64,000 nucleotides of DNA from contig OMVX01000026.1 in assembly GCA_900314605.1 (NCBI GenBank), positions 1 through 64,000 of the forward strand, written 5' to 3'. The notes beneath the pieces were generated by a model that had not been told where the DNA came from, searched no databases, and saw only the letters and a list, made by a program, of their open reading frames with translations. This document shows positions 8,661 through 17,914 of this stretch, one piece after another (the stretch's first letter is position 1; each line of letters starts with the position of its first letter). The position numbers and the translations under genes are program-made. Origin of the DNA: an uncultured Methanobrevibacter sp. GTDB taxonomy: Archaea; Methanobacteriota; Methanobacteria; Methanobacteriales; Methanobacteriaceae.

Positions 8661-10142
8661 ATGCCATATAAAGTTAAAAGAAGCCAAGTATTATGTAAAA
8701 GACATTTTAATAGACCAGGATGTTGCTGGTACTTGTGTGATGATAGGGATGAGAAGATTTGTCACAAATGTTTTTCATGTATTAATAATTGTCCTCATGA
8801 AGTTTATGAAGTGGTTGACGGTGAACCATATGCTGTTTATCCAGATAGGTGTGTAGGATGCAGAATATGTATGGAAATGTGTCCTAATAAAGCGATTGAA
8901 ATAGAAGCTATTCCAGAAGATTATAGGGAATCATGGAAATATCCGGATATAATGGAAATTGAAAGAAAATCCTACTCTGGTAATTATAAAATTAGAAGTA
9001 CAGGAGCTTTAAGAGATATTCCAACTTTTGATGATTTGGTTATCACTCCAGCACAAGTATCAAGACCACCTCTTGATAATTACAGAGAACCTTGTGGTAC
9101 TGATGTAGTACTAGGATCTAGATATGCAGAAATTCCATTAAAAATAGATACTCCTATTATGATTGGGGCTATGTCATTTGGTGCTATTAGTAAAGAAGCA
9201 AAAAAAGCATTAGCTATAGGTTCATCTCTTGCAGGTACTGCAACAAATACTGGTGAAGGAGGAATGTTACCAGAAGAGAGGGAATCTGCAGATAAACTTA
9301 TTGCTCAATATGCTTCAGGAAGATTTGGTATATCTGCAGAAACCTTGAATAAAGGTGATGCTATAGAAATAAAAATCGGTCAAGGAGCAAAATCAGGTAT
9401 GGGAGGACATCTTTTAGGTGAAAAGGTAACTGCTGAGGTTGCAAAAATCCGTATGATACCAGAAGGTTCAGATGCATTATCTCCTGCAAGACATATGGAT
9501 ATTGTAGGACCTGAAGATTTGGCTATGAAAATTTCTCAGCTAAGAGAAATTACAGATTGGAAAGTTCCTATTGCAGTTAAGTTTGCATCAGGTAAAGTAG
9601 CAAGTGATGTAAAAATTGCTGCAAAAGGTGGAGCAGATATTGTAGTAGTAGATGGTATGCAAGGTGGTACAGGTGCAGGTCCAAATGTGATTATGGAAGA
9701 TTCTGGTATTCCTACATTAGCATCTGTTGTTGAAGCAGATAAAGCATTAAGAGAAGTTAACCTTAGAGAAGACGTTAATCTTGTTATTGCAGGAGGAATC
9801 AGAAGTGGTGCTGATGTTGCTAAAGCTATGGCTTTAGGTGCAGATGCTGTATATATTGCTACTGCAGCTCTTATTTCAATTGGTTGTAGGGTTTGTCAAG
9901 AATGTTATACTGGTAATTGTAAAAAAGGTATAGCAACACAATCTTTAGAGTTAAGACATAGATTAAATGTTAAACAAGCAGGGATAAATGTAGCTAATTA
10001 TATAAAAGCAATGACTGAGGAAGCATGTATGCTTGTTCAACAAGCAGGTAATACACATTTATCAAAATTAGAAAAAGAAAATCTTAGAGCTTTAACTCTT
10101 GAAGCTTCAGCTCTTACAGGCATTCCTATGACTGGACTTTAA
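8661..10142 (+). CDS. Glutamate synthase, FMN synthase subunit with ferredoxin domain
   Basis: This catalytic subunit reduces 2-oxoglutarate plus ammonia to two glutamates. Residues 1-85 are ferredoxin-like, with two CxxCxxCxxxCP clusters (CHKCFSCINNCP and CVGCRICMEMCP) for two [4Fe-4S] centres and extra Cys residues before them (CKRH...CCWYLC). The rest is the FMN barrel (IMIGAMSFGAISKEAK, GEGGM, VDGMQGGTGAGP, GGIRSGADVAKAMALGADAV) with a third Cys set (CRVCQECYTGNC) for the 3Fe-4S cluster. Reduced ferredoxin is therefore the likely donor rather than NADPH. AGGTG precedes the start. Confidence 0.9.
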   Translation: MPYKVKRSQVLCKRHFNRPGCCWYLCDDRDEKICHKCFSCINNCPHEVYEVVDGEPYAVYPDRCVGCRICMEMCPNKAIEIEAIPEDYRESWKYPDIMEIERKSYSGNYKIRSTGALRDIPTFDDLVITPAQVSRPPLDNYREPCGTDVVLGSRYAEIPLKIDTPIMIGAMSFGAISKEAKKALAIGSSLAGTATNTGEGGMLPEERESADKLIAQYASGRFGISAETLNKGDAIEIKIGQGAKSGMGGHLLGEKVTAEVAKIRMIPEGSDALSPARHMDIVGPEDLAMKISQLREITDWKVPIAVKFASGKVASDVKIAAKGGADIVVVDGMQGGTGAGPNVIMEDSGIPTLASVVEADKALREVNLREDVNLVIAGGIRSGADVAKAMALGADAVYIATAALISIGCRVCQECYTGNCKKGIATQSLELRHRLNVKQAGINVANYIKAMTEEACMLVQQAGNTHLSKLEKENLRALTLEASALTGIPMTGL

Positions 10143-10210
10143 GCATTTGGCTTATTTTATACCTTTTATTTTTTTTTAATTTTTACAAATTCAAACTTAA
10201 AATTTAAAAT

Positions 10211-10753
10211 CTATTTTTCCAGCAATTCTATCTCTTTTGCAATACATAGTTTACACAGTGCTGTTGGATTTGATAATTGATTATGTTTTACAGGGCAATA
10301 ATAAATTCCATCTTTATATATAATATTCTCCCCTGCTGGGAATGGCATTTTAAGAGGATGAATAGATTCTTCTAATATTAGTGTAGTATATATTGAAATT
10401 AAAGTGTACATTAAAGGAGTTTTATTACTTGTAGATAATTCTACTATTTGACTATTATATTGTTTTTCAAGAATATTTATACAGTCTATAAATTGATTTT
10501 TATCTAATAATTCAGGATAATCATTATTATCATTTTTAATACTTTTAAGTCTATCTAAAAAGTATTTTATTGTAACTTTTAGATATTCTTCTCTATATGA
10601 CTTTTGAATATATTGTCCTTCTCTTTGAAGGTATCCTGATGCTACCATTTCATCATAAAAGGTCATACTTCTTGCTGTTTCTTGTATAATATTTAAAATA
10701 TCATTTTTACTAATATTATCCTCATTGGCTAAAGCTCTTAATTTTATAAACAT
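10211..10753 (-). CDS. UPF0305/DUF2115-like protein
   Basis: The 180-residue methanogen protein has no signal peptide. Its C-terminal signature, FPAGENIIYKDGIYYCPVKH then CKLC at about 150-173, matches my memory of the UPF0305 (DUF2115) family, where conserved Cys and His suggest a metal site. AAGGAAT precedes the ATG. It converges on the glutamate synthase operon and diverges from the next gene. Its biochemical role is unknown. Confidence 0.65.
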   Translation of the reverse strand: MFIKLRALANEDNISKNDILNIIQETARSMTFYDEMVASGYLQREGQYIQKSYREEYLKVTIKYFLDRLKSIKNDNNDYPELLDKNQFIDCINILEKQYNSQIVELSTSNKTPLMYTLISIYTTLILEESIHPLKMPFPAGENIIYKDGIYYCPVKHNQLSNPTALCKLCIAKEIELLEK

Positions 10754-10903
10754 AATTATTCCTTAGAATTGCTTAATAAAATATAATAAATAACAATAAT
10801 AAACTATTTTAAACATTAAAATATATATTATTATTAATTCAAATATTCATTATATTAATTAATTTATTTTAAATTATTATTAATTTTATTCTTTCTGGAT
10901 ACT

Positions 10904-11377
10904 ATGATAACAATTACAAAAAAAGAAAAGAAAGTTTTAGATGCTGTTGGAAAATATGCTGATGACTATGAAGGAGGCATACCTCAAGAAGTTTTAAGAA
11001 ACAAATTAGATATTCATGAATATCAGTTATATGAAATCTTAAACAGTCTTAACAAAAAAAATATTATTAAGCAGGATGAAAACCGTGTAAATCTTCTTGA
11101 AACCGACCAGGAAATTAATACTGTAGATTCAAAACAAGATGTTATTGATGCAGAATTAGATAAGATTGAACAAGATTCATTAGATTTGATTAAAACTATA
11201 GTAAAAGATGGTGTTGTCCCTAAATATGAGCTTGAAGGTAATTTACTTTATGGTCCCTTAAAATTAACAGATTTTAGAATGTATAATGTTATTATTTCAC
11301 TTACTAATAAGGGTATGATTAAACCTGTACGTAGAAATGATGAACAATATTACAGACTTATGTTATCTAGTGATTAA
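10904..11377 (+). CDS. Tandem winged-helix regulator-like protein
   Basis: Two similar segments of about 65 residues are visible. Residues 1-65 include VLDAVGKYADDYEGGIPQEV and YQLYEILNSLNKKNIIKQ; residues 85-150 include LDLIKTIVKDGVVPKYELEG and MYNVIISLTNKGMIKPVRR. Each looks like a winged helix with the recognition helix in the L(Y/N)xxL(N/T) part. A DNA-binding role is inferred. The ribosome site is weak, so the mRNA may be leaderless, and the gene is divergent from the DUF2115-like gene. Confidence 0.6.
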   Translation: MITITKKEKKVLDAVGKYADDYEGGIPQEVLRNKLDIHEYQLYEILNSLNKKNIIKQDENRVNLLETDQEINTVDSKQDVIDAELDKIEQDSLDLIKTIVKDGVVPKYELEGNLLYGPLKLTDFRMYNVIISLTNKGMIKPVRRNDEQYYRLMLSSD

Positions 11378-11494
11378 TATCTGTTTGTTATAATCTTATT
11401 TTTGTTCTAATATTTTTTATTATTGTTTTTAAAGATTTTTTAAAACTTATTTTACTTCTATATATTTTTATGTTTTTAAACATATTGATTAAAG

Positions 11495-11696
11495 CTTATT
11501 TTGGCACTTTCAAAAACTTGGGTGATAAAATTTATTTCAATTTTTTCACCTTAGAAAACATTGGTTTAACAAGTCCAAACATACATATAGAACTTTAATT
11601 TAAATTAAAAATAAATAATAAATCGATGGAAGATTTTTGAGTTGTATAACTTGTAAAAATTAAAATCACTTAAGTTTTTGAAAGTGCCCTTATTTT
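11495..11696. mobile_element. MITE-like element with 17-bp TIRs and 8-bp TSD
   Basis: Perfect 17-base inverted ends lie at 11503-11519 (ggcactttcaaaaactt) and 11672-11688 (its reverse complement). They are flanked by the exact 8-base direct repeat cttatttt at 11495-11502 and 11689-11696. The 186-base interior has no coding capacity. A second copy with the same ends and much of the same interior lies at 60639-60880. An 8-base target duplication implies movement by a transposase supplied in trans. Confidence 0.8.
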
Positions 11697-11705
11697 CTAT
11701 ATTGT

Positions 11706-12494
11706 TTATTTTTCCATTAAAAAATCTTTAATGATTTCTTTTACATAATCAAAGTTTCTTTCGATTAAAACATTGTGTTTTGTATTTTTTAATGTCACTA
11801 ATCTGGAGTTTTTAATATTATCATTAAGCTCGTCAATTGCAGTTCGTGGTATAATAGTATCATCTTCACCATAAAGGATTAAAACTTCTTTATCAATATT
11901 ACTTAAATCATCATATTGGTCATAGTTTTTATGGGTTTTTATAGCTTTTCTAATTCCATTAATATTACGTTTTTTTGCAAGTTCCTTTTTTTGTTTTTCT
12001 AATGTTTCTTTTGATTCATTTAAAATATCATCAGGTAAAATATGCCCTATTATAAAATCAAAAAATTCTTCAAATCCTTCTTCAGAACTCTTCATTATTC
12101 CTTTAAAATCTTCCACCATATCTGACCTAATTCTTGCTGAACATGATATTAAAATAGCTTTATTAATAATTTGAGGGTATTTTGTTATTATTTCCAAACT
12201 TATATGTCCTCCAAGTGAAAAACCTATAATATTTGTTTTTTCAATGTTAATTTTATCAAGGAGTTGTATAATATCATCTGCAAAGAGTTGAATTGAATAT
12301 TCCATTATACCTTCTTCACTTTTTCCATGCCCCCGTAAATCAAGGCTTATAACTTTAAAATAATCTTTTAAATAATTATTTAAATATTTCCAGTATTCTA
12401 AATCATTTGATAAGCCATGAATAAGAACTATAGGGAAACCTTCTCCACTGATTTTATAATGTATTTTTATATCATTAACGTCTTTATAGGGCAT
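11706..12494 (-). CDS. Alpha/beta hydrolase
   Basis: The alpha/beta hydrolase fold shows an oxyanion-hole strand IVLIHG, the nucleophile elbow GFSLGGH (Ser), an acid in ILYGEDDTII and a late His in NTKHNVLIE. This completes a catalytic triad. The frame is open from an ATG at 12521, but family members begin close to MPYKDVNDIKIHYKISGEGF. That Met is at 12494 with AAGGAT upstream, so I start there (262 residues). The substrate is unknown; an esterase or a peroxidase-like C-C hydrolase are both possible. Confidence 0.8.
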   Translation of the reverse strand: MPYKDVNDIKIHYKISGEGFPIVLIHGLSNDLEYWKYLNNYLKDYFKVISLDLRGHGKSEEGIMEYSIQLFADDIIQLLDKINIEKTNIIGFSLGGHISLEIITKYPQIINKAILISCSARIRSDMVEDFKGIMKSSEEGFEEFFDFIIGHILPDDILNESKETLEKQKKELAKKRNINGIRKAIKTHKNYDQYDDLSNIDKEVLILYGEDDTIIPRTAIDELNDNIKNSRLVTLKNTKHNVLIERNFDYVKEIIKDFLMEK

Positions 12495-12521
12495 TCTTTT
12501 CAAATCCTTTAAACATTTCAT

Positions 12522-12852
12522 AATTATATTATGAGTATATTATAATTAGTTTTAACTATGATTATTTATTATTTAATATTTTTAAGGTATTTATAAATTT
12601 TATTTAGATAATTATATTTTAAATTTTATTTTTTTTATCATATTAGTTATAATTTTTAAATTTGTACTTTATTTATATTTAAAAAAGGCATTTTGTATAC
12701 TTTTTATAAATTTTTTTCACATAAATTATATATATACCTAAAATTATAAACTTAATTATAAATAAATAATATTTATAATTATTTTTTTATTATTTTTAAT
12801 TATAATTTATTTTTATTTAATTATTCATTAAAAAATAATAGGAGTTAATTAA
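12522..12852. other. Intergenic promoter region, extremely AT-rich
   Basis: This stretch between divergent genes is mostly A and T. TATA-like elements occur near 12725-12740, and AGGAGTTAAT just before 12853 serves nikR. I see no clean nickel-type palindrome, though autoregulation of nikR would place one here. Confidence 0.4.
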
Positions 12853-13305
12853 ATGATGCGAATCAGTATGTCCCTTCCAAAAAAACTTTTAGCTGATTTT
12901 GATGAAGTTTTAAAAGATAGAGGATATCAATCAAGGTCTAAAGGTATTAGGGATGCTCTTCAAGATTATATTCTCCGTTATCAATGGATGAATGAAATGG
13001 AAGGAGAAAGAATTGGAGTTATAACGATTATTTATGACCATCATTATACTGGTGTAATGGAAGATTTAGCTGAAATACAACATCAATTTAGGGACACAAT
13101 TACTGCTAGTATGCATATACATATGACTGTAAGGTATTGTATGGAAGTTATTATAGTAGATGGTGATGTAAAAGATATACGTTCAGTTACTGAAAAAATG
13201 ATGAAACTTAAAGGGGTAGAACACGTAAAACTTACTAGTACAGCTAATGGTAAAAACTTTGATCATGGAACAGACCCTGATTATAGTCACAATCATACTC
13301 ATTAG
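12853..13305 (+). CDS. nikR: NikR nickel-responsive regulator
   Basis: An N-terminal ribbon-helix-helix (residues 1-45, MRISMSLPKKLL...RSKGIRDALQDYI) is joined to a C-terminal ACT-like metal-sensing domain. The nickel ligands of the family are all present with exact spacing: His77, His88, His90 and Cys96 (HQFRDTITASMHIHMTVRYC). A His-rich tail (HNHTH) may add metal binding. It would tetramerise, bind nickel and repress nickel transport; methanogens need nickel for F430 and hydrogenases. A hydrogenase maturation gene lies close downstream. Confidence 0.9.
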   Translation: MMRISMSLPKKLLADFDEVLKDRGYQSRSKGIRDALQDYILRYQWMNEMEGERIGVITIIYDHHYTGVMEDLAEIQHQFRDTITASMHIHMTVRYCMEVIIVDGDVKDIRSVTEKMMKLKGVEHVKLTSTANGKNFDHGTDPDYSHNHTH

Positions 13306-13648
13306 TTAAACGATAAAAACCTTTTTTTATTTTTTTCTATTTTATTATTAATATTTTTGTCCTATTTTATGATTCAAAATATTATTCCTATTGAAAATAA
13401 AGATAAATATTTATTTATAGTATTATAAAATTTTAAATAATCTTATAATTATTAAATATTTTTTTTATCTAAACTGTAATTTTTAAAATATTGTTAAATT
13501 TAATTTATTTTATAATATTTTTTTGAGTGTTCTCCAAATTCTATTTTATTATAATTTATTCCTTATTTTAATATCTAAAGATTATTTAAGCTTTTTTTTG
13601 AAATTAATTTTTTACTTTTTGTGGATGCTTTTAATCTAAATTATATTA
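13306..13648. other. Intergenic, AT-rich; T-run terminator after nikR
   Basis: The run CCTTTTTTTATTTTTTTC at 13320-13337 is a typical archaeal oligo-T terminator. The rest is AT-rich; a TATA-like stretch (TAAATTATATTA, 13636-13647) is directly next to the following start. Confidence 0.45.
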
Positions 13649-14482
13649 ATGAAAAATGACATAATTTATTTTATGAAATTTAAACTTACTCCTTATCATT
13701 CTAATTTATTTAAAGATAAGGAACGTTTATCAGGATTTTATGAAGGAATACTTGAATATGCAGAATATTTTGATGATTTAAAAAATGATGAAGGATTAAT
13801 TAATAAGGTTGTATATGATTTAGGTTGTGGAGGTGGTGTTTTAACTTATTTTGCAGCCTTATATTTTCAAGGAATAATCGGATTTGAAAAGGAATCTAAA
13901 ATCTCATCTTATGCTGGTGAAAACCTTAAAGATTATGATAATGTTTTAATTATTAATGAAGATGTTTTAAATCTGGAAGGCCTTAATAAAGCTGATATAC
14001 TCATATGTGAAATGTTGGATACAGCATTAATTGATGAGGAAGAAGTTTTAGCATTAAATCATTTTCTAGATTTTAAAGAGGATAATGCAATAGTTATACC
14101 TAAAGAGGTGGTGAATTTTGCAGAGCCTCTAAATATGGACAGATTTAATATTTGTTGGGAGGATAATGATTCTAAACCAAATTATGAGATTCTTGGTCCT
14201 TCAATAATCTATTCTCAAATAGATTTAAATGAAAGAATAGATGAAGATTTCACAACTAATATTGAATTAACATTTTATAAGAATGGAATATTCAATGGTA
14301 TAAAAATTACTACTGTAACATTGATTACAGATAATATTGTTTTAGGCCCTACACCTATGTTTAATCCTCCACTTTTAATTCCTGTTGAGGAAGTTAATGT
14401 TTCAAAGGGTGATATAATTAATTTAAAACTTTCATATAAGATGGGTGGAGGAATAGAAAGTATTGAAACATTAATTATCTAA
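13649..14482 (+). CDS. SAM-dependent methyltransferase, PRMT-like fold
   Basis: Motif I is VYDLGCGGGVLTYFAA with the acidic partner GFEKES. The later segment ADILICEMLDTALIDEEEV resembles the double-Glu region of protein arginine methyltransferases. The C-terminal half is beta-rich, as in the PRMT barrel. The target is unknown. The ATG at 13649 has no ribosome site and could be leaderless; the ATG at 13673 (MKFKLTPYH) is an alternative start. Confidence 0.7.
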   Translation: MKNDIIYFMKFKLTPYHSNLFKDKERLSGFYEGILEYAEYFDDLKNDEGLINKVVYDLGCGGGVLTYFAALYFQGIIGFEKESKISSYAGENLKDYDNVLIINEDVLNLEGLNKADILICEMLDTALIDEEEVLALNHFLDFKEDNAIVIPKEVVNFAEPLNMDRFNICWEDNDSKPNYEILGPSIIYSQIDLNERIDEDFTTNIELTFYKNGIFNGIKITTVTLITDNIVLGPTPMFNPPLLIPVEEVNVSKGDIINLKLSYKMGGGIESIETLII

Positions 14483-14542
14483 AAATTTTTCTTTTTTGGG
14501 TAAATTATAAAAATTTTATTAATTATCTTAAATAGTGATAGT

Positions 14543-15013
14543 ATGATAAAGGAAGATTTAGTAGAATTTCTTAAAGCTTATAAAAAATTAGTAATTATGG
14601 GGATTGGAAATGATATTTGTGGAGATGACGGGATTGGTCCATATATTGTTGAGAATATTAAACATCTAGAATCATCTAATGTCTCTATACTTAATGCTAC
14701 AACTGTTCCTGAAAATTTTACAGGAAAAATTAGAAAAATAGACCCTACTCATATTATAATTGTTGATGCTGTTATAATGAATGAAGGTCCTGGTAAAATT
14801 AAAATTGTAAAAAAAGAGGAAGTTGCAGGTGTAAGTATATCTACACATTCTATGTCTTTATCATATTTGGTTAATTATTTAGAGTTAGAAAAACCTTATA
14901 ATATTTTATTTATAGGTATAGAACCAGAATCTATGGAACTAGGTCAAGGTTTAAGTCCTTTAGTTAAATCTTCCTCAGATGAAATAATTAATATTTTTAC
15001 AGAGATTCTATAG
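14543..15013 (+). CDS. Hydrogenase maturation protease (HycI/HyaD family)
   Basis: The 156-residue endopeptidase has the family N-terminal motif MGIGNDICGDDGIGP, the metal-binding Asp in IIIVDAV, and a conserved His in STHSMSLSYL. It clips the C-terminal tail of a nickel-hydrogenase large subunit after nickel insertion. GTGAT precedes the ATG. The location two genes after nikR fits nickel metabolism. The hydrogenase it serves cannot be told from sequence alone. Confidence 0.85.
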   Translation: MIKEDLVEFLKAYKKLVIMGIGNDICGDDGIGPYIVENIKHLESSNVSILNATTVPENFTGKIRKIDPTHIIIVDAVIMNEGPGKIKIVKKEEVAGVSISTHSMSLSYLVNYLELEKPYNILFIGIEPESMELGQGLSPLVKSSSDEIINIFTEIL

Positions 15014-15114
15014 ATTATTTAAATTCTTTTTTAACCATATTTTAAAAAAATTTATTTTAATGAAATGATATAATATTAATTATGTTTTATTTATTATTAT
15101 AATAATGTGATTAT

Positions 15115-16254
15115 ATGAAAATTTTATGTATAGGTTCAAGATTATTTGATGATGTTTCACCATATCTTAAGGAAAAAGGATATTATTCCATAATTACGGA
15201 ATCTAATCCAAATGCAGAAAATTTAAACTTAGCTGATGATTATTTTATTGGTCCTAGAGGGATGGTTTTTCCATTTAATGTAGCTATTGAGAGAAATGTA
15301 GATGGGGTTGTTCCTTTAATAGGTATTGATCCTCCTCTTATAGATGTTGCAGCTATGAAACAGAAGATGGAATTTGAATATGGTATTCCTGTTGTTGCAT
15401 CAAAAATTAATCCTGTACGTATTGCAAATGATAAATCGAAAACTAAAGAGTTATTTAATTCCATTGGAGTTAATACTCCAGAATCTGCTTATGTTCATAA
15501 AGAAGAATTATATGATTTTGAAAGTATTATTAATTCTGCTGGTTTTACATATCCTCTTGTTTTAAAACAAAATTCAGGGCAGGCTGGAAAAGATATTAAA
15601 GTAGCATTAAATTTTAAAGATGTAGAAGAATACTTTACTCATTATGGTAGTGCTTTATGTGAAAATTTTATTGAAGGAGCTGAAATATCCATTGAAACAT
15701 TAGGTTGGAAAGGTAATTATTTGCCTCTTGTACCTGTATATAAAGGAGATACTTCAATTGAGGGTATTCATCCAATACAAAGGATTAGATATGGTCCTGT
15801 TAATTTTAAAAATTTGGATAATGAAGAATTAAGGTCTCTTGCTCTTAAAATTGCTGAGGGCCTTAAATTTGAAGGGAATATGGATTTGGATTTTATCTAT
15901 GATTATAGTTCATCTAAGGTATATGCAATAGAAGCAAATACCCGTCCAAGTGGAACAAGATATTTGACTCAAGCTTCAAGTACAATCAATCCTCTTGAAA
16001 AACTTATTGATATGGCTACAGGTACTTTTAATATTGACGAAGTACGTGATGAAATTCAAAATTATTATACTGTAGAGATACCTGTCGGCACATTTAATGG
16101 TGAAATCCCAGATAAAACTTTCACATCCAAAGATTATGTAGTTCATGGACCGGAAAAATATCAAAGAATTACAATAAGATCTAAATCAAAAGAAGATTTA
16201 ATTAAACGTGCAAAAGAGTTAACAGGTATGAATATAGAATTACCTAGAGAATAG
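15115..16254 (+). CDS. ATP-grasp ligase (CPSase-like), pseudomurein-cluster type
   Basis: The 379-residue ATP-grasp protein has an N-terminal Rossmann-like part (MKILCIGSRLFDDV), a central ATP-grasp (YPLVLKQNSGQAGKDIKVA, Lys for ATP) and a C-terminal metal site (MDLDFIYD...AIEANTRPSGTR). It resembles the large-subunit half of carbamoyl-phosphate synthase but is too short for that enzyme. In pseudomurein makers a protein of this type is encoded beside the MraY-like and Mur-ligase-like genes, as here, so a ligase step in the cell wall peptide is likely. GTGAT precedes the ATG. Confidence 0.75.
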   Translation: MKILCIGSRLFDDVSPYLKEKGYYSIITESNPNAENLNLADDYFIGPRGMVFPFNVAIERNVDGVVPLIGIDPPLIDVAAMKQKMEFEYGIPVVASKINPVRIANDKSKTKELFNSIGVNTPESAYVHKEELYDFESIINSAGFTYPLVLKQNSGQAGKDIKVALNFKDVEEYFTHYGSALCENFIEGAEISIETLGWKGNYLPLVPVYKGDTSIEGIHPIQRIRYGPVNFKNLDNEELRSLALKIAEGLKFEGNMDLDFIYDYSSSKVYAIEANTRPSGTRYLTQASSTINPLEKLIDMATGTFNIDEVRDEIQNYYTVEIPVGTFNGEIPDKTFTSKDYVVHGPEKYQRITIRSKSKEDLIKRAKELTGMNIELPRE

Positions 16255-16689
16255 TTAATATTAAAAATTATAATGAGTATTATATTTATTATTAGATATG
16301 TCAATAGTATATAAGTCATATTTTTATATTTTTCTATAAAATTTAATTTTAAATATTATTATAATTATTCTCTAGTAAATATTAAAATACCTTATTTTTA
16401 TTTTGTAAAATTAAATTTATAAATTTTTTTTAGTTTTAATAAATTTTTATAGTATTCTTTTTCATTATTTTAAGACTTATATTTTTATTAAATGTAATTT
16501 TAGATAAAATTTTTTAAATTAATCTTTGTATTGTATTATAAAATTTTGGTCAAAGTGAATGTTTTTTTAATTAATATTTTAATCCTCTTGAATATTTTTT
16601 TTATTTTATTTAGTAAAATATTAAGTTTTAAATATTATTAACATCAAAGATTTTAATGTATTAAAATTAAAAAATTTTTGTGGTAAAAT
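16255..16689. other. Intergenic, AT-rich, no gene seen
   Basis: This 435-base stretch between the ATP-grasp and MraY-like genes has several oligo-T runs and no open frame with a start and ribosome site. Nothing else is recognised. Confidence 0.4.
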
Positions 16690-17763
16690 ATGTATGCAAA
16701 TTATATTTTGATATTGTTTTTTATAACAGTGTTTTCAACAATATTCTTTACATGGTATATTAAAAGAGTATTATTAAAAGCAAATATTACTGACAATCCT
16801 ATTGTTAGTGAGCATCGTCATAAGACTGGAACCCCTACTATGGGTGGTATTGCTTTTTTATTTACAATACTATTAGTTTTATCTATTTACTATGAAAACA
16901 ATTTAATTTTTAACACTGGTTTTGTTATGATTGCTGCAGGTATAATGGGGCTTATTGATGATTTGTTAGGTCTTAAAGTATCTGAAGTTCAAAAACTTGT
17001 AAAAAATATTACAGACCATGTTGTTCCGATTGGTTTGCTTAATCTTGAACCAGGTGCTGAAGCTAGAGTTGCATCTGATAAGGCAAAAGCTGAAGTTGAT
17101 GATTTATTGAAAGCAAATAAATTAGAAGTAATTGCTGAACTTCCAATCAAATATGAAACTAGTGAACTTGAACAAATTATATCACAAATTTTTATCGGTG
17201 TTCTTCTTGCACTTACAGGTACTGTTACTACAATTGGAGGCTTTAATTTAGGTATTTTAGTCTACCCTGTTATCATTATAGCTATAATAGGTGCTGTTAA
17301 TACTGTGAACTTGATTGATGGTATGGATGGTTTAGCTGCTGGAATATTATTTATTGCTTCATTTTCATCAATACTGTTCGGATTGATTAATGGAAGATTG
17401 GAGATTATTCCTTCATTTACCTTTATTTGTGGATTATGTCTTGGATTTTTAGTATTTAATAAATATCCAGCATCTATATTTATGGGGGATACTGGTTCTA
17501 TTCTTCTTGGTGCAGGATATGCAACAGCTGTACTTATATGTGATATACCTTACTTTGGACTTTTAGCACTAGGTGTCCCAATCTTTTCTGTTATTGTAAG
17601 TTTACTTCACAGAGCACATTTAATCGAAATGCCTGTAGAGCCTTTACATCATACATTAAACTATAGGGGAATGTCTGAAAAGAAAATTATTTTACTATAT
17701 TGGTCTATAACTGCAATTTTATGTGCTATCGGTTTAATTGCTGATTATTTCATTTTTATATAA
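16690..17763 (+). CDS. MraY-like glycosyl-1-phosphate transferase (pseudomurein)
   Basis: This is a polytopic PNPT-family transferase of the MraY/WecA type. It should load a sugar-phosphate precursor of pseudomurein onto undecaprenyl phosphate on the cytoplasmic face. Key motifs are GTPTMGGIAFL, the paired Asp in GLIDDLLGL (Asp90-Asp91), NLIDGMDGLAAG, FMGDTGS and PLHHTLNYRG, which matches the His-rich MraY signature. Residues about 97-163 form a charged soluble insertion (KAKAEVDDLLKANKLEVIAE) absent from bacterial MraY. It is followed by the Mur-type ligase gene, and it belongs to the pseudomurein cluster. Confidence 0.85.
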   Translation: MYANYILILFFITVFSTIFFTWYIKRVLLKANITDNPIVSEHRHKTGTPTMGGIAFLFTILLVLSIYYENNLIFNTGFVMIAAGIMGLIDDLLGLKVSEVQKLVKNITDHVVPIGLLNLEPGAEARVASDKAKAEVDDLLKANKLEVIAELPIKYETSELEQIISQIFIGVLLALTGTVTTIGGFNLGILVYPVIIIAIIGAVNTVNLIDGMDGLAAGILFIASFSSILFGLINGRLEIIPSFTFICGLCLGFLVFNKYPASIFMGDTGSILLGAGYATAVLICDIPYFGLLALGVPIFSVIVSLLHRAHLIEMPVEPLHHTLNYRGMSEKKIILLYWSITAILCAIGLIADYFIFI

Positions 17764-17914
17764 TTTTAATTTAATATTAAATCATATTATTATTTTTAGT
17801 ATTTTTTTTTAATATTCTTTAGAATATTTAAGTGGAAATATTAAAAAATGGAAAGTTTTTTAAAATATTTCAAACATAAATTTAATAGATTTATTTTATT
17901 GGAGTAAAATTTTT

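Noticed and set aside
8653-8856. 67-codon frame at the start of the glutamate synthase subunit
   Set aside because: It is an out-of-frame reading of the ferredoxin domain; the frame at 8661 has a ribosome site and clear iron-sulfur motifs.
15115-16254. Carbamoyl-phosphate synthase large subunit
   Set aside because: The protein is about one third of the normal length with one ATP-grasp unit, and it sits beside the pseudomurein genes.
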